A stretch of 45,779 bases of DNA from Anaerolineaceae bacterium UBA6073 (GCA_002436085.1 DIXT01000011.1:1-45779); one strand, 5' to 3'; counted from the stretch's first letter, positions 23,847-32,810 are shown. A program made the numbers and translations. Notes: a model not told the origin generated them from the letters alone.

Positions 23847-25181
23847 ATGACGAACGAAATCCTTGTAAACATTTTGATTGTCTTTATTGGCATCGTCTTT
23901 TCTGGAGTGGTTCTTTCCAATCCTTTTCTTGGGATTGTTTTCATCGCCGCCAGCCTGCCCATAACGGACCTGCTGCCCTCTATTCCCTTCCTATCATCGA
24001 TTCTGCCTTTGTTCGGCGGGGTTGCCATCCTGGGGTATCTGTTTCAAAACCGGAAGAAACATGGAAAAGTCCTGAAAGGCAGTCGTTCTATCCTTGTGCT
24101 CGGCGTCCTCTTCATCTTTTGGATTTACATTACCCACCCGCAGGCTGCCTGGTTCGGAAGCGACCGCAATTGGCTGCTCACCTACTTGCAATTGGTTATT
24201 CTGGCCTTTCTAGCCGAAGAATTGCTCGACGACCCGAAGAAAAACAGAATTTTCATCTGGGTGTTTTCAGTAGCTGCTGTCTTGTCGTCGATTGTCGCGA
24301 TACAGCAAGGCTATATTGGCGAGGATATTGACACGTCCATTCGCACTGGTGGATTAAGTGAAGGCGCGAACTCAGCAGGCAGATATTTTGTAATCGGGAT
24401 GATTTTCTTCATGCACTTACGCACCACAGAACAAAAATCGCTGCTCAAGATATTGTCCAGTCTTGGCATCATTATCACTTTTATTGGAGTTTTCTACACC
24501 TTATCACGGACAGCCATGGTTCTTTTGTTTACTGCGATTGGTCTGATTATTTTGCTCAATCCGCGCAGAAAATTAAATTTCACTTTGATTGTCCTGTTCA
24601 TTATCTCCATTCTCGCCCTAACAATGCTTTCCGATACAGCTTTCAGGATCCTGGGCTCAATTATCCCTTCAATCTCACAAGGCACAGACACGATCGGTCT
24701 GCGTTACAAGTTATGGGACGCTGGCTTCCGTATGTGGAAAGATAACCCGATTACGGGTGTCGGTATTGGTAGGTATCCATACGAATTGCCTTTTTACGGA
24801 ACCGATATCTCAGCCGGTTATAAACACCTGGTTGCCCACAACACCTACATCCAATTGCTTTCTGAAACTGGCATTGTTGGCCTGGGAATTTGGCTGTGCG
24901 CGGTAATCATCTCAGTAGTCAACTTGTGGAAAGCCAGCCGAACGCAAGATCTTGAGACCCAATTGCTTTCTCGTGTTTGGTTTGTAGTTATGTTGATTTT
25001 ACTCATCGGCGCTATCACCATGACCCAAAGCACAGAAAAATTCATTTGGATTTGTATGGGGGTCAGCGAATATTTCCATCTCCGCTCCCTAAACCAACCA
25101 ATCCCTGAAAAAACCGTTTTGGTCAATCAAAGCCCTGGAGTGAGAATCAGGCGCAGCCAGCCAGTGAGCCCAAAACAGTAA
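23847..25181 (+). CDS. O-antigen ligase / Wzy-type polymerase family membrane protein
   Basis: The 444-residue protein has about ten to twelve membrane segments. The large outer loop before the last helices carries GLRYKLWDAGFRMWKDNPIT, GVGIGRYP and VAHNTYIQLLSETGIVGLG, the hallmark of the Wzy_C/WaaL family, including the conserved His in HNTYIQ. Members either polymerise repeat units or transfer finished glycan to an acceptor. With an ABC exporter in the same cluster, a ligase role is slightly more likely than polymerase. The Arg in YTLSRTAMV is also typical. Confidence 0.85.
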   Translation: MTNEILVNILIVFIGIVFSGVVLSNPFLGIVFIAASLPITDLLPSIPFLSSILPLFGGVAILGYLFQNRKKHGKVLKGSRSILVLGVLFIFWIYITHPQAAWFGSDRNWLLTYLQLVILAFLAEELLDDPKKNRIFIWVFSVAAVLSSIVAIQQGYIGEDIDTSIRTGGLSEGANSAGRYFVIGMIFFMHLRTTEQKSLLKILSSLGIIITFIGVFYTLSRTAMVLLFTAIGLIILLNPRRKLNFTLIVLFIISILALTMLSDTAFRILGSIIPSISQGTDTIGLRYKLWDAGFRMWKDNPITGVGIGRYPYELPFYGTDISAGYKHLVAHNTYIQLLSETGIVGLGIWLCAVIISVVNLWKASRTQDLETQLLSRVWFVVMLILLIGAITMTQSTEKFIWICMGVSEYFHLRSLNQPIPEKTVLVNQSPGVRIRRSQPVSPKQ

Positions 25182-25198
25182 GAAGAATAGTAAATCCA

Positions 25199-26332
25199 GT
25201 GTCTCAACCCCAAAAAATCGCCATCATTGCCGGCCAGCTTGTGGTCGGCGGAGCAGAAAGGCAGATTTATCTGTGGCTTAAAAATATGGATCGGTCTCGC
25301 TTTTCGCCTGTGGTCATCACGCTTCACCCCGGGCACCATGACCATTGGGAAACTCCGATCAAGGCATTGGATATCCCGCTGATCGAAATTCCACAATCTC
25401 TCAACCGCGTCAGCCGCTTAAAGAGCATTACGGACAGCTTGCGGCCTTATCATCCAGAACTCATCCACGGCTGGCATCTGTTTTCCAGCGCGTATGCCGG
25501 TCTGGCAGGCAAATTTCTGCGCTGCAAAAGCATCGGGGGCTTGCGCAGCAGTTTTTCCGGGCACGAGCACAGCCCTGAAGCCATCCTCACCCGCTTATTT
25601 TGTGACGCTGTCATCGTGAATTCATCCGCCGGCGCAAAAGCTTACCAGGATCAAGCGCCGCGGAGACAAACAATATTTGCAGTCCGAAACGCGGTTTCTC
25701 AGGAATTTATTGCCCGTTCGGAGGCGCGTACGGAATTCGGACTGCAGTATCACCTCCCTCAGGATGCTTTCTGGATTGGGTCCATCGGTCGTGCAGACCC
25801 CTTGAAACGTTTCGATTTATTGCTATCCATCTTACCCGCCCTCAAAGCAAAGCAGAGTTCTATTCACCTTGTGTTAATCGGGGATGGTCCGGAGCTGCCC
25901 CGCCTGCGCGAACAAGCAGCATCATCAGGGTTAACATCATCGGTCACTTTCACAGGTGAACTTCCGGATGCAGGTCGCTACTTGAAAGCCTTTGATCTTT
26001 TTTGCCTTCCATCCACTTCGGAGGGCATGCCCAATGTCATCCTCGAAGCTGCCGCGGCTGGTCTGCCAATTGTCACCTGGGATCTCCCCTTTTATCAGGA
26101 AATCCTTGAAAACGGAAAGACCGGGCTGCTGGTGGAAGCCGGGAATGTAGAAAAACTGGAACATGCCGTAACCCGATTGATTGAATCCCCGCAGCTCAGG
26201 GCGCAATTGGGTGCAGAGGCGCAAGCCCACATCCTGCGCGAGTTCAGCCTGGAACGTTACATTCGCAGCATGACAGCTGCGTACGATGAACTGCTCAACA
26301 ATCCCCCTGAGGGCGCTTCAGGTATCCAATGA
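25199..26332 (+). CDS. Family 4 glycosyltransferase
   Basis: The GTG-initiated GT-B protein of 377 residues has IAIIAGQLVVGGAERQIYLW at the N-terminus (the GGAE nucleotide loop), WIGSIGRADPLKRFDLLLSI and FCLPSTSEGMPNVILEAAAA with the conserved Glu pair, then GLPIVTWDLP. It overlaps the next gene as ATGA. Confidence 0.88.
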   Translation: MSQPQKIAIIAGQLVVGGAERQIYLWLKNMDRSRFSPVVITLHPGHHDHWETPIKALDIPLIEIPQSLNRVSRLKSITDSLRPYHPELIHGWHLFSSAYAGLAGKFLRCKSIGGLRSSFSGHEHSPEAILTRLFCDAVIVNSSAGAKAYQDQAPRRQTIFAVRNAVSQEFIARSEARTEFGLQYHLPQDAFWIGSIGRADPLKRFDLLLSILPALKAKQSSIHLVLIGDGPELPRLREQAASSGLTSSVTFTGELPDAGRYLKAFDLFCLPSTSEGMPNVILEAAAAGLPIVTWDLPFYQEILENGKTGLLVEAGNVEKLEHAVTRLIESPQLRAQLGAEAQAHILREFSLERYIRSMTAAYDELLNNPPEGASGIQ

Positions 26333-27234
26333 TTTTACTTTATCACCTCATCTTTCCGGATGAAACCCCGCTGCGCAGTTGGAACGCCGGCAATCTTATC
26401 CGTCTCTCAGCCTTCCGCAGACAGCTGCAGTGGCTTCAGCGCCGCTTTTCATTCCTCAGCCTGGAAGACTTCCTCGCGCTCTACCGTCAAGACCCTGCGC
26501 TTTGTCACGCCAAGGCCGCCCTCACTTTTGATGATGGCTACGCATGCACCTACTCGATGGCGGCTCCTGTACTCAAGGAAGAAGGCATTCCAGCTACCTT
26601 TTTCACCAACACCTGCAACCTGAATCACGGGCTCCTCTGGTTTGTGTACTTTAACGCGCTTTGCTCCGAGGGAGCTTACCCGGAGTTGGAAATCAACGGC
26701 GGGCATTACCCCTTGGATACGAAACGCAATTCCTTGGGCGCCTGGAGGACCCTCATCCAACTCGCTCGCTCCAGTCCCGACGCGCGGGTTTTCGCAGAGG
26801 AATTTGCAGGCAAATATCCTCTCCCTGTACCCATCCAGGAAAAATATGCAGGTTTAACTACAGAACAGCTTATCGAAATTGGGGCGAGCAAGCTTTTTTC
26901 TCTTGCCGGGCACACCCACAGCCACCCCTATCTGGACCAGTTGAACCAGGCTGAACAGCTTGAGGAAATGGCGTTGAACAAGCAAATCCTCGAAGAGGTT
27001 TCGGGTAAGCCTGTCCTGTATTTCGCGTATCCGGGCGGTGTATACAACCAGGAGTCAATTGCGGCAGCCCGGCAAGCTGGCTTTTTGGCTGCTTTATCCG
27101 TTTCACCAAAATCTTTGTCATCCGACCCCCTGTTTGAAGTTGCCAGAACTGACATTTACTCCCCTGCTTTATGGAAATTGCAGCTCAAATCACTGGGACT
27201 GGTCGATTTTGTTCGCCGAAGGCGCAAGGCGTAA
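26329..27234 (+). CDS. Polysaccharide deacetylase, CE4 family
   Basis: CE4 enzymes remove N- or O-acetyl groups from glycans with a divalent metal. In this 301-residue protein ALTFDDGYACT (Asp 68 and Asp 69) gives the catalytic base and a metal ligand, and AGHTHSHPYL (His 195 and His 199) gives the other metal ligands. FAYPGGVYNQ is the conserved Arg/Pro-loop region. There is no signal peptide, so it probably acts in the cytoplasm on lipid-linked intermediates. An insertion of about 60 residues (105-165) separates motifs 1 and 2. Confidence 0.87.
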   Translation: MILLYHLIFPDETPLRSWNAGNLIRLSAFRRQLQWLQRRFSFLSLEDFLALYRQDPALCHAKAALTFDDGYACTYSMAAPVLKEEGIPATFFTNTCNLNHGLLWFVYFNALCSEGAYPELEINGGHYPLDTKRNSLGAWRTLIQLARSSPDARVFAEEFAGKYPLPVPIQEKYAGLTTEQLIEIGASKLFSLAGHTHSHPYLDQLNQAEQLEEMALNKQILEEVSGKPVLYFAYPGGVYNQESIAAARQAGFLAALSVSPKSLSSDPLFEVARTDIYSPALWKLQLKSLGLVDFVRRRRKA

Positions 27235-28284
27235 ATGGCAAAACCCACCATCCTGATGATTGGGAATTACCTGTCCCAGCCAAAGCATAACCGCAACATC
27301 TGGCACGACCTTTCCGAGCGTTTGGCAGGCGAAGGATGGGGCGTCCTTACCACCTCCCGGCAGGAAAATCAGGTCCTCCGTTTGCTGGATATGCTGCAAA
27401 CCATCCTGTTTAAACGGAAGCAGTACGCGCTTGCACAAATTGACGTTTTCAGTGGAAAAGCATTTATCTTTGCCAGTTGGAGCGCCCGGCTCCTGCGCGC
27501 GTTAAAAAAACCATATATCCTGACCTTACATGGCGGAGCGCTACCGGACTTTGCAGCCAAACATCCGGATCAAATCCGGGAATTGTTATTCGGCGCCGAT
27601 TTTGTGATTACTCCTTCCCCGTATTTGCAGCAGTCTCTTTCAGACTATCACAAGGATATTGTTTGCATTCCCAATCCAGTGGATATTTCCGGCTTGCCAT
27701 ATCGTAAACGTAGTTCCCTTGCTCCAAAACTGATTTGGGTCCGCGCGTTCCATGAAATATACAATCCTTCTTTCGCCGTACGCGTCGCGGAGATCCTCAG
27801 GCGACAGCTGCCTGATTTCACACTGAAGATGATCGGACCGGACAAAGGTGATGGAAGCCTCGTCAAGGTCTTGCATCTGATAGATGAGCTGGAGCTTGGC
27901 AGCTTTATCGAAGTCATTCCCGGTGTGCTGTATGCTCGGATTCCGGGTTTGCTCGATTCCGCGGACATCTTTATCAATACGACGAATTATGACAACACTC
28001 CTCGCAGTCTTATCGAAGCGATGGGCTGCGGATTGTGCATTATCAGCACGGACGTCGGTGGCATCCCCTGGCTGGTGAATAATGGCCAGGAAGGCTTACT
28101 GGTCTCACCCGACAATGCCCAGGCAATGGCAGAGGCTGTTATCAGGCTCTTAAATGATCCTGACCTTGCCGCACACCTTTCCGCTCAGGCCCGCCAAAGG
28201 GCTGAAACGCTCGATTGGACCGCGATCCTCCCGCAGTGGGAAGCGCTCTTGTCCAGCGTCGGGATTTCAGGTAACGATGAGTAA
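27235..28284 (+). CDS. Family 4 glycosyltransferase
   Basis: The 349-residue GT-B protein begins ILMIGNYLSQPKHNRNIWHD and has KLIWVRAFHEIYNPSFAVRV and PRSLIEAMGCGLCIISTDVG, where the Glu of the donor site is kept but the usual E-x7-E is shortened. The start follows the previous stop directly. The stop overlaps the next gene by 8 bases (ATGAGTAA). Confidence 0.85.
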   Translation: MAKPTILMIGNYLSQPKHNRNIWHDLSERLAGEGWGVLTTSRQENQVLRLLDMLQTILFKRKQYALAQIDVFSGKAFIFASWSARLLRALKKPYILTLHGGALPDFAAKHPDQIRELLFGADFVITPSPYLQQSLSDYHKDIVCIPNPVDISGLPYRKRSSLAPKLIWVRAFHEIYNPSFAVRVAEILRRQLPDFTLKMIGPDKGDGSLVKVLHLIDELELGSFIEVIPGVLYARIPGLLDSADIFINTTNYDNTPRSLIEAMGCGLCIISTDVGGIPWLVNNGQEGLLVSPDNAQAMAEAVIRLLNDPDLAAHLSAQARQRAETLDWTAILPQWEALLSSVGISGNDE

Positions 28285-29656
28285 ACTCGATCAACTTTAT
28301 GCCCGCGCGCCGCTGTGGCTGCAAAATGGAATGGTCTCAACTTACGGTGTGTACTGGCACTGGGCAAGATTCGGCCCAAATTTTGAGAAATACGTCCAGG
28401 ACTTTCACGCCCGGGAAGACTTCTCCTCTTCGGAGTGGAAAGCCTATCAGGAAGACCAGCTTAAGCGTCTGCTTTCGATCTGCGCCCGCGATGTGCCGTT
28501 TTATGCGCAGCGCTGGACTGACCAACAAAAACAAGCCGCGCTCCAGGGAGATTTACAGAATCTCCCACTCCTGGAAAAAACGCCGCTCAGGGAGCATCCG
28601 GAACAGTTTCTCCGTCGCAACCTGCGCCCCTTTCCGTGCTTCAAATTCTTCACCAGTGGCACAACCGGCACGCCAATTGCGACCTACTTTACCCTCGCCG
28701 AAAACCGCCAATGCGTAGCCTTGCGCGAAGCGCGCTCCGCGAATTGGGCGGGCGTATCGTTCTTTGAACCGCGCGCCACCTTCTCCGGCCGCATCATTCA
28801 GCCTGATCCTTCGGATGAGAGCAGCGTCTATCGATACAATGCCATTGAAAAACAGGTCTATTTTTCCGCCTTTCATCTCAAGCCAAAAACCGCCACTCGC
28901 TATGTGGACGCCCTCTATAAACACAATATCACCTGGCTGACTGGCTATGCTGTCTCCTTTTATTTACTGGCAAAGTACATCCTTGACCAGAATCTATCCG
29001 TGCCGCCGCTGAAAGCCGTTATCACGACCAGTGAAAAATTAACCCCGGACATGCGTGCGGTTATGCAAGCCGCCTATCGATGCAGGATATTTGAAGAATA
29101 CAGCACGGTCGAAACGGCGCTTTTTGCCAGCGAATGTGAACACGGCCGGCTGCATGTCAGTCCGGACGTCAGCATCACTGAAATCCTGCGGCCGGACGGC
29201 ACTCCCTGCCAGCCGGGCGAAGTGGGTGAAGTTGTCACGACCTCTCTCCTGCGTTCGTACCAACCCCTGATCCGTTTCCGGTTAGGGGATTTGGCCGCCT
29301 GGGACCCCGAGCCCTGTCCATGCGGGCGCCAGATGCCTATCCTTCAGGAAGTGGTTGGGCGCATTGAGGACGTTGTTACGGGTCCGGATGGCAGGCAGTT
29401 GGTTCGTTTTCATGGGATTTTTGCCAACCAGCCGAATATCATCGAAGGCCAGGTCATCCAGGAAACTTTGCGTGACTTCACGGTAAAAGTAGTCTGCACG
29501 CAGAATTTTTCTGAACAGGATGTGGCTGACATCAAAAGCCGCATGGCGCAGAGGTTAGGTGAAGGTGTAATGATCTCAGTGGAGCATGTGGAAAGTATTC
29601 CCCGGACCCCGGCAGGGAAATTCCAGGCTGTAATTTCAAAATGGCATCCACAGTGA
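28277..29656 (+). CDS. CapK/PaaK-like adenylate-forming enzyme
   Basis: The 459-residue protein is related to phenylacetate-CoA ligase. FFTSGTTGTPIATYF (about residues 124-138) is the ATP/AMP loop, EEYSTVETALFASEC is the following core motif, and RFRLGDLAAWDPEPCPCGRQ includes a CPCG pair typical of this subfamily. The C-terminal domain ends RTPAGKFQAVISK, keeping the catalytic Lys region. Relatives named CapK occur in capsule loci, where their substrate is not established. The start is ATG 28277, in an 8-base overlap with the GT4 gene; the open frame extends further upstream without homology. Confidence 0.8.
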   Translation: MSKLDQLYARAPLWLQNGMVSTYGVYWHWARFGPNFEKYVQDFHAREDFSSSEWKAYQEDQLKRLLSICARDVPFYAQRWTDQQKQAALQGDLQNLPLLEKTPLREHPEQFLRRNLRPFPCFKFFTSGTTGTPIATYFTLAENRQCVALREARSANWAGVSFFEPRATFSGRIIQPDPSDESSVYRYNAIEKQVYFSAFHLKPKTATRYVDALYKHNITWLTGYAVSFYLLAKYILDQNLSVPPLKAVITTSEKLTPDMRAVMQAAYRCRIFEEYSTVETALFASECEHGRLHVSPDVSITEILRPDGTPCQPGEVGEVVTTSLLRSYQPLIRFRLGDLAAWDPEPCPCGRQMPILQEVVGRIEDVVTGPDGRQLVRFHGIFANQPNIIEGQVIQETLRDFTVKVVCTQNFSEQDVADIKSRMAQRLGEGVMISVEHVESIPRTPAGKFQAVISKWHPQ

Positions 29657-30681
29657 ATCATCCCTTCATTTCCCTCCTTCTTCCCATCAGGAATGAGGAG
29701 AATTACATTGAAGCTTGCCTCAAATCCCTTCGCGCGCAGGATTATCCCGCCGACCGGATGGAAATCCTCGTGGCCGTCGGTTTATCCACTGACAATACCA
29801 GGCAGATAGTTGCCAATTGGATGAAGCAGGATCCGCGCATCCGGATCTATGACAATCTCAAACAAATTGTTCCTTCCGGATTAAACCTGCTCATTCCACA
29901 GGCCAAAGGCGATATCCTCATCCGGGTGGATGGCCACTGTGTGCTCGCCTCCGACTACGTCTCAAAATGCGTCCGGCACTTGCTGGAGGACGGCGTCGAT
30001 GGGGTCGGTGGACCAATGCATTCCATCGGCCAGGATGTCATTTCTCAAGTGACTGCCGTCGCGATGAGCTCCAAATTTGGCGTGGGAAATTCATCTTTTC
30101 GCACCGAAACCGGCCTTACAAAACTGGCAGATACGGTACCTTTCCCGGCTTACACCCGTTCCATCATCGAAAAGGTCGGGCTTTACGATGAAGAGTTGGT
30201 CCGCAACCAGGATGATGAATATAACTATCGCATCCGCGCAGCGGGCGGCAAAATTTTACTGGCAGATGACGTCCGTTCAGAGTATTTCAGCCGCGGCTCC
30301 TTCACAAAGCTTTGGAAGCAGTACTTCCAGTACGGCTTCTGGAAAGTGCGCGTGCTGCAAAAACACCCCGGGCAGATGAGCCCGCGCCAGTTTGTTCCTC
30401 CGATCTTCGTGCTTTCGCTGCTCGTCGCCCTCGTGCTTTCCCTTGCTGTTCCCTGGGCTTGGTGGGTGCTCGCTGGCATCCTTGGCGCCTATCTGCTGGC
30501 AAACCTGACAGCCAGCCTGCTCACTGCCCTGCGCACCAGGCTCAATGCTCCCTGGCTTCTGCCGCTTGCGTTCAGCATTCTTCATCTTGCCTATGGTCTT
30601 GGCTTCCTCGTCGGGCTGGTCCGCTTTGCCGGGCGCTGGGGGGATAAAATTGGCAAAATCCCGCGGGAGACCCTTGTCTGA
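29641..30681 (+). CDS. Membrane-bound family 2 glycosyltransferase, ExoA-like
   Basis: The GT2 domain (FISLLLPIRNEENYIEACLK, LIRVDGHCVLASDYV with DGH in place of DxD, and NQDDEYNYRIRAAGGKI) is followed by two or three membrane helices near the C-terminus (about residues 255-325). The order matches ExoA-type transferases of exopolysaccharide clusters. It overlaps the CapK-like gene by 16 bases and the next gene by 8. It probably acts at the membrane on a lipid-linked acceptor. Confidence 0.83.
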   Translation: MASTVNHPFISLLLPIRNEENYIEACLKSLRAQDYPADRMEILVAVGLSTDNTRQIVANWMKQDPRIRIYDNLKQIVPSGLNLLIPQAKGDILIRVDGHCVLASDYVSKCVRHLLEDGVDGVGGPMHSIGQDVISQVTAVAMSSKFGVGNSSFRTETGLTKLADTVPFPAYTRSIIEKVGLYDEELVRNQDDEYNYRIRAAGGKILLADDVRSEYFSRGSFTKLWKQYFQYGFWKVRVLQKHPGQMSPRQFVPPIFVLSLLVALVLSLAVPWAWWVLAGILGAYLLANLTASLLTALRTRLNAPWLLPLAFSILHLAYGLGFLVGLVRFAGRWGDKIGKIPRETLV

Positions 30682-31375
30682 CCAGCGCGATATCCAACGC
30701 CTGCGGGAAGAATACGCCGCCCGCAAACGCGACGCAAAGAAGCAGAATTTGTACGCGGAGCACAACCCCGCGCACCAGTTCTCAATCAAGAGCCGCACAG
30801 CGGCCCTGCAATCACTGCTCAAAACGCATCAGCTTGATGATCTGAGCGGCAAGCGCATCCTCGAAATGGGCTGCGGCAGCGGCGGGGTCCTGCGCGAGCT
30901 GTGCGCGTTGGGAGCAGATGAATCCAGGCTCGTGGGCGTGGATTTGCTTATGGATTCGCTTCGATCAGCCCGAAGCCGGCTTTCCCACAGCGTTTTACTA
31001 TGCGCAGACGGCCAAAGCCTGCCCTTCCCCGCCGCCAGCTTTGATCTGGCGCTGCAGTTTACCGCTTTCTCGTCCATTCTCGACCCGGGAACAAGGCAGC
31101 GCATGGCTGCGGAAATGCTGCGTTTACTCAAGCCCGCAGGCGCGCTCATCTGGTACGACTTCTGGTGGAATCCGCTCAACAAGCAAACCAAAGGCATCGG
31201 TCTGAGCGAGATCCGCACGCTCTTCCCGGGTTGCGTGCTGGACAGTCTGAAAATCACGCTCGCGCCGCCGCTTGCGCGCCTGCTCTTGCCCCGGTTCGGC
31301 CGCCCAGCCGCCTGCCTGGAAAGAATGCGCTTACTGAACACACACTACCTTGTCATCCTCCGGAGAAAGCCTTGA
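30674..31375 (+). CDS. SAM-dependent methyltransferase (class I)
   Basis: The start is TTG 30674, inside the end of the ExoA-like gene; the open frame continues upstream without homology. The 233-residue product starts with a charged helical segment (DQRDIQRLREEYAARKRD). The core shows ILEMGCGSGGVLRELC, LVGVDLLMDSL, LPFPAASFDLALQFTAFSSI and MLRLLKPAGALIWYDFWWNP. The motifs are complete. The TGA overlaps the next start (TTGA). Confidence 0.82.
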   Translation: MSDQRDIQRLREEYAARKRDAKKQNLYAEHNPAHQFSIKSRTAALQSLLKTHQLDDLSGKRILEMGCGSGGVLRELCALGADESRLVGVDLLMDSLRSARSRLSHSVLLCADGQSLPFPAASFDLALQFTAFSSILDPGTRQRMAAEMLRLLKPAGALIWYDFWWNPLNKQTKGIGLSEIRTLFPGCVLDSLKITLAPPLARLLLPRFGRPAACLERMRLLNTHYLVILRRKP

Positions 31376-31806
31376 AAAGCCGCAGTTGGACGCGTTGGCT
31401 GCCGGTAATTCTGACCGCGCTTGTCATCTTTCTGCTCTCCTCAAGCTCCGATCCCTACGGCCTGCTGCCGGAAAAGGTTTACCGATGGATTTACCTCACC
31501 CATATTTGGAACATCCGCCTCACCAAAATCGTCGGCCCTCTCGCGCACATGTCTGCCTTTGGGCTGCTCGCCTTCTTTCTCATCAGGGCTTTGGGATACA
31601 AGCAATCCAACGCGCCCAAGACCTTGGGGTTGGCATTGGTCCTTACCAGTCTGTACGCGCTGAGCGATGAATTTCACCAGCTTTTCGTCCCGGGCAGAGC
31701 TTTCGAGCTGCTGGATCTTGCTCTCGACAGCCTTGGCGGACTTGCGGGCATCCTTCTCTGGCATTTAACGCACAGGTCTAAAGGCGCAGAATCCCAAGGG
31801 CAGTAA
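31372..31806 (+). CDS. VanZ-like family membrane protein
   Basis: The 144-residue protein has four predicted membrane segments and the VanZ family pattern: SSSSDPYGL after helix 1, LAHMSAFGLLAFFLIRAL, LYALSDEFHQLFVPGRAFELLDLALDSLGG. VanZ proteins are linked to glycopeptide tolerance, but many relatives sit in cell-envelope clusters with unknown roles. The start is TTG 31372 in a TTGA overlap. It is the last gene of the long run. Confidence 0.85.
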   Translation: MKSRSWTRWLPVILTALVIFLLSSSSDPYGLLPEKVYRWIYLTHIWNIRLTKIVGPLAHMSAFGLLAFFLIRALGYKQSNAPKTLGLALVLTSLYALSDEFHQLFVPGRAFELLDLALDSLGGLAGILLWHLTHRSKGAESQGQ

Positions 31807-31819
31807 ATCGCCTTGGCCA

Positions 31820-31980
31820 ATTGTCATATTCACATCGCTAAAACCACCCCAACGCCCTTCAAGCTACCTTCACCTCGCTGGACCCCCACTTCACTCCCTT
31901 CGATGCTTGACCCCAGCTTTTGTTAACAATCCCCAATTTTCCCCGATTTCATACTGTCAAGCTCCCAAAACCTCGTTACA
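31820..31980 (+). terminator. C-rich, G-poor tract, candidate Rho-dependent terminator
   Basis: Between 31861 and 31980 the + strand holds 46 C and 13 G in 120 bases, the kind of bias seen at Rho loading sites. It lies just after the last gene of the long operon, where no intrinsic hairpin terminator is visible. The gap 31807-32115 otherwise holds a promoter and a 15-bp repeat. Confidence 0.35.
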
Positions 31981-31982
31981 AT
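31954..31982 (+). promoter_or_regulatory. Promoter candidate for the DUF5681-like gene
   Basis: CTGTCA (31954-31959), 17 bp, then TACAAT (31977-31982). The leader would be about 127 nt. Confidence 0.4.
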
Positions 31983-32047
31983 CTTTGTTATATAGCTCAA
32001 ATGTGCGCATGATGCCCTTCAACAAGTTGATCTAGTCGTTATTCACC

Positions 32048-32098
32048 CGCCACGCATCCAGACATTATCACTTTGCTCTTACACGCCACGCATCCAGA
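32048..32098 (+). repeat. 15-bp direct repeat pair in a leader
   Basis: CGCCACGCATCCAGA occurs at 32048-32062 and 32084-32098, 36 bp apart, between the promoter candidate and the TTG start at 32116. It may be a pair of operator sites or a remnant of duplication. Confidence 0.7.
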
Positions 32099-32115
32099 GA
32101 CCCAAAGGAGAAAAG

Positions 32116-32478
32116 TTGGCCAACGCACAAAACCTGAAACCCTTCACCAAGGGCGATCCCCGTATCAACCGCCGCGGTCGACCCCCAAAATCCGACCTGA
32201 TCGCGCAGCTGGCGCAATCCCTGCTCGAAGAACCGGTCGAAATCGGTTCTGAGCACCAAACTGTCACCCGCCTCGAAGCTATCCTGCGCGAGTGGTTGGA
32301 CTCAGGTAACTTCCAGAAAAAGCTGGCCGTTATTCAATACGCCTACGGCAGAATCCCTAACGAAGCTGTCGCCGAGGACCGCGATATCCGCATCGTCGTG
32401 AATTGGGGAAATACCGTCAACTCCCCTGTCGATTACCTTGCATCGCAAGACCCCTCCGGCATCATCGATGTCAACTGA
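32116..32478 (+). CDS. DUF5681-like small protein
   Basis: The 120-residue protein has an N-terminal LKPFTKGDPRINRRGRPPKS (about residues 7-26), the pattern of DUF5681 proteins that are often found near phage terminase genes. The rest is helical with no further motif. The start is TTG with a strong AAAGGAG (32104-32110) 5 bases upstream. No phage genes are nearby. It may bind DNA through the basic N-terminus, but that is a guess. Confidence 0.6.
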   Translation: MANAQNLKPFTKGDPRINRRGRPPKSDLIAQLAQSLLEEPVEIGSEHQTVTRLEAILREWLDSGNFQKKLAVIQYAYGRIPNEAVAEDRDIRIVVNWGNTVNSPVDYLASQDPSGIIDVN

Positions 32479-32810
32479 GCTCTTCATGCCCAACGCGCCG
32501 ACTGCCAGAACTTCCTTCTTCGCCTCGCCTGCGTGCCCGGGTGCAATCCAGTCAAAACCTCCCCGATCCTGGATCCAAATTTTCTGCAAGCCTCTTCCTT
32601 GCGCCCTGTCTGCCCGATTTTTCTCACTGTAAAACAATGACGCCCACTTCCCCCGCAGCTTGAAACCGGTTTCCCTTTCTGAAACTTCAACCGCCTTGTT
32701 CCTACAGAAAATTGAAGCCGGTATTATAATAATTTGTAGATCAAAACGGTGTTTCTATTTTCAATTCTATTTTCAATTTTCTTAGTCATTAGCAATTTTA
32801 CGGTTTCTTC
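32479..32810 (+). other. Non-coding gap before the sugar phosphotransferase
   Basis: This 332-base stretch has no credible gene. It contains a perfect TATAAT at 32725-32730 without a convincing -35 (closest is CCTACA at 18-bp spacing), followed by AT-rich leader sequence to the ATG at 32811. A transcription start near 32737 is possible. Confidence 0.4.

Noticed and set aside
32481..32640. Short frame after the DUF5681-like gene
   Set aside because: It has no ribosome-binding site and its composition resembles a chance frame; no family features were seen.
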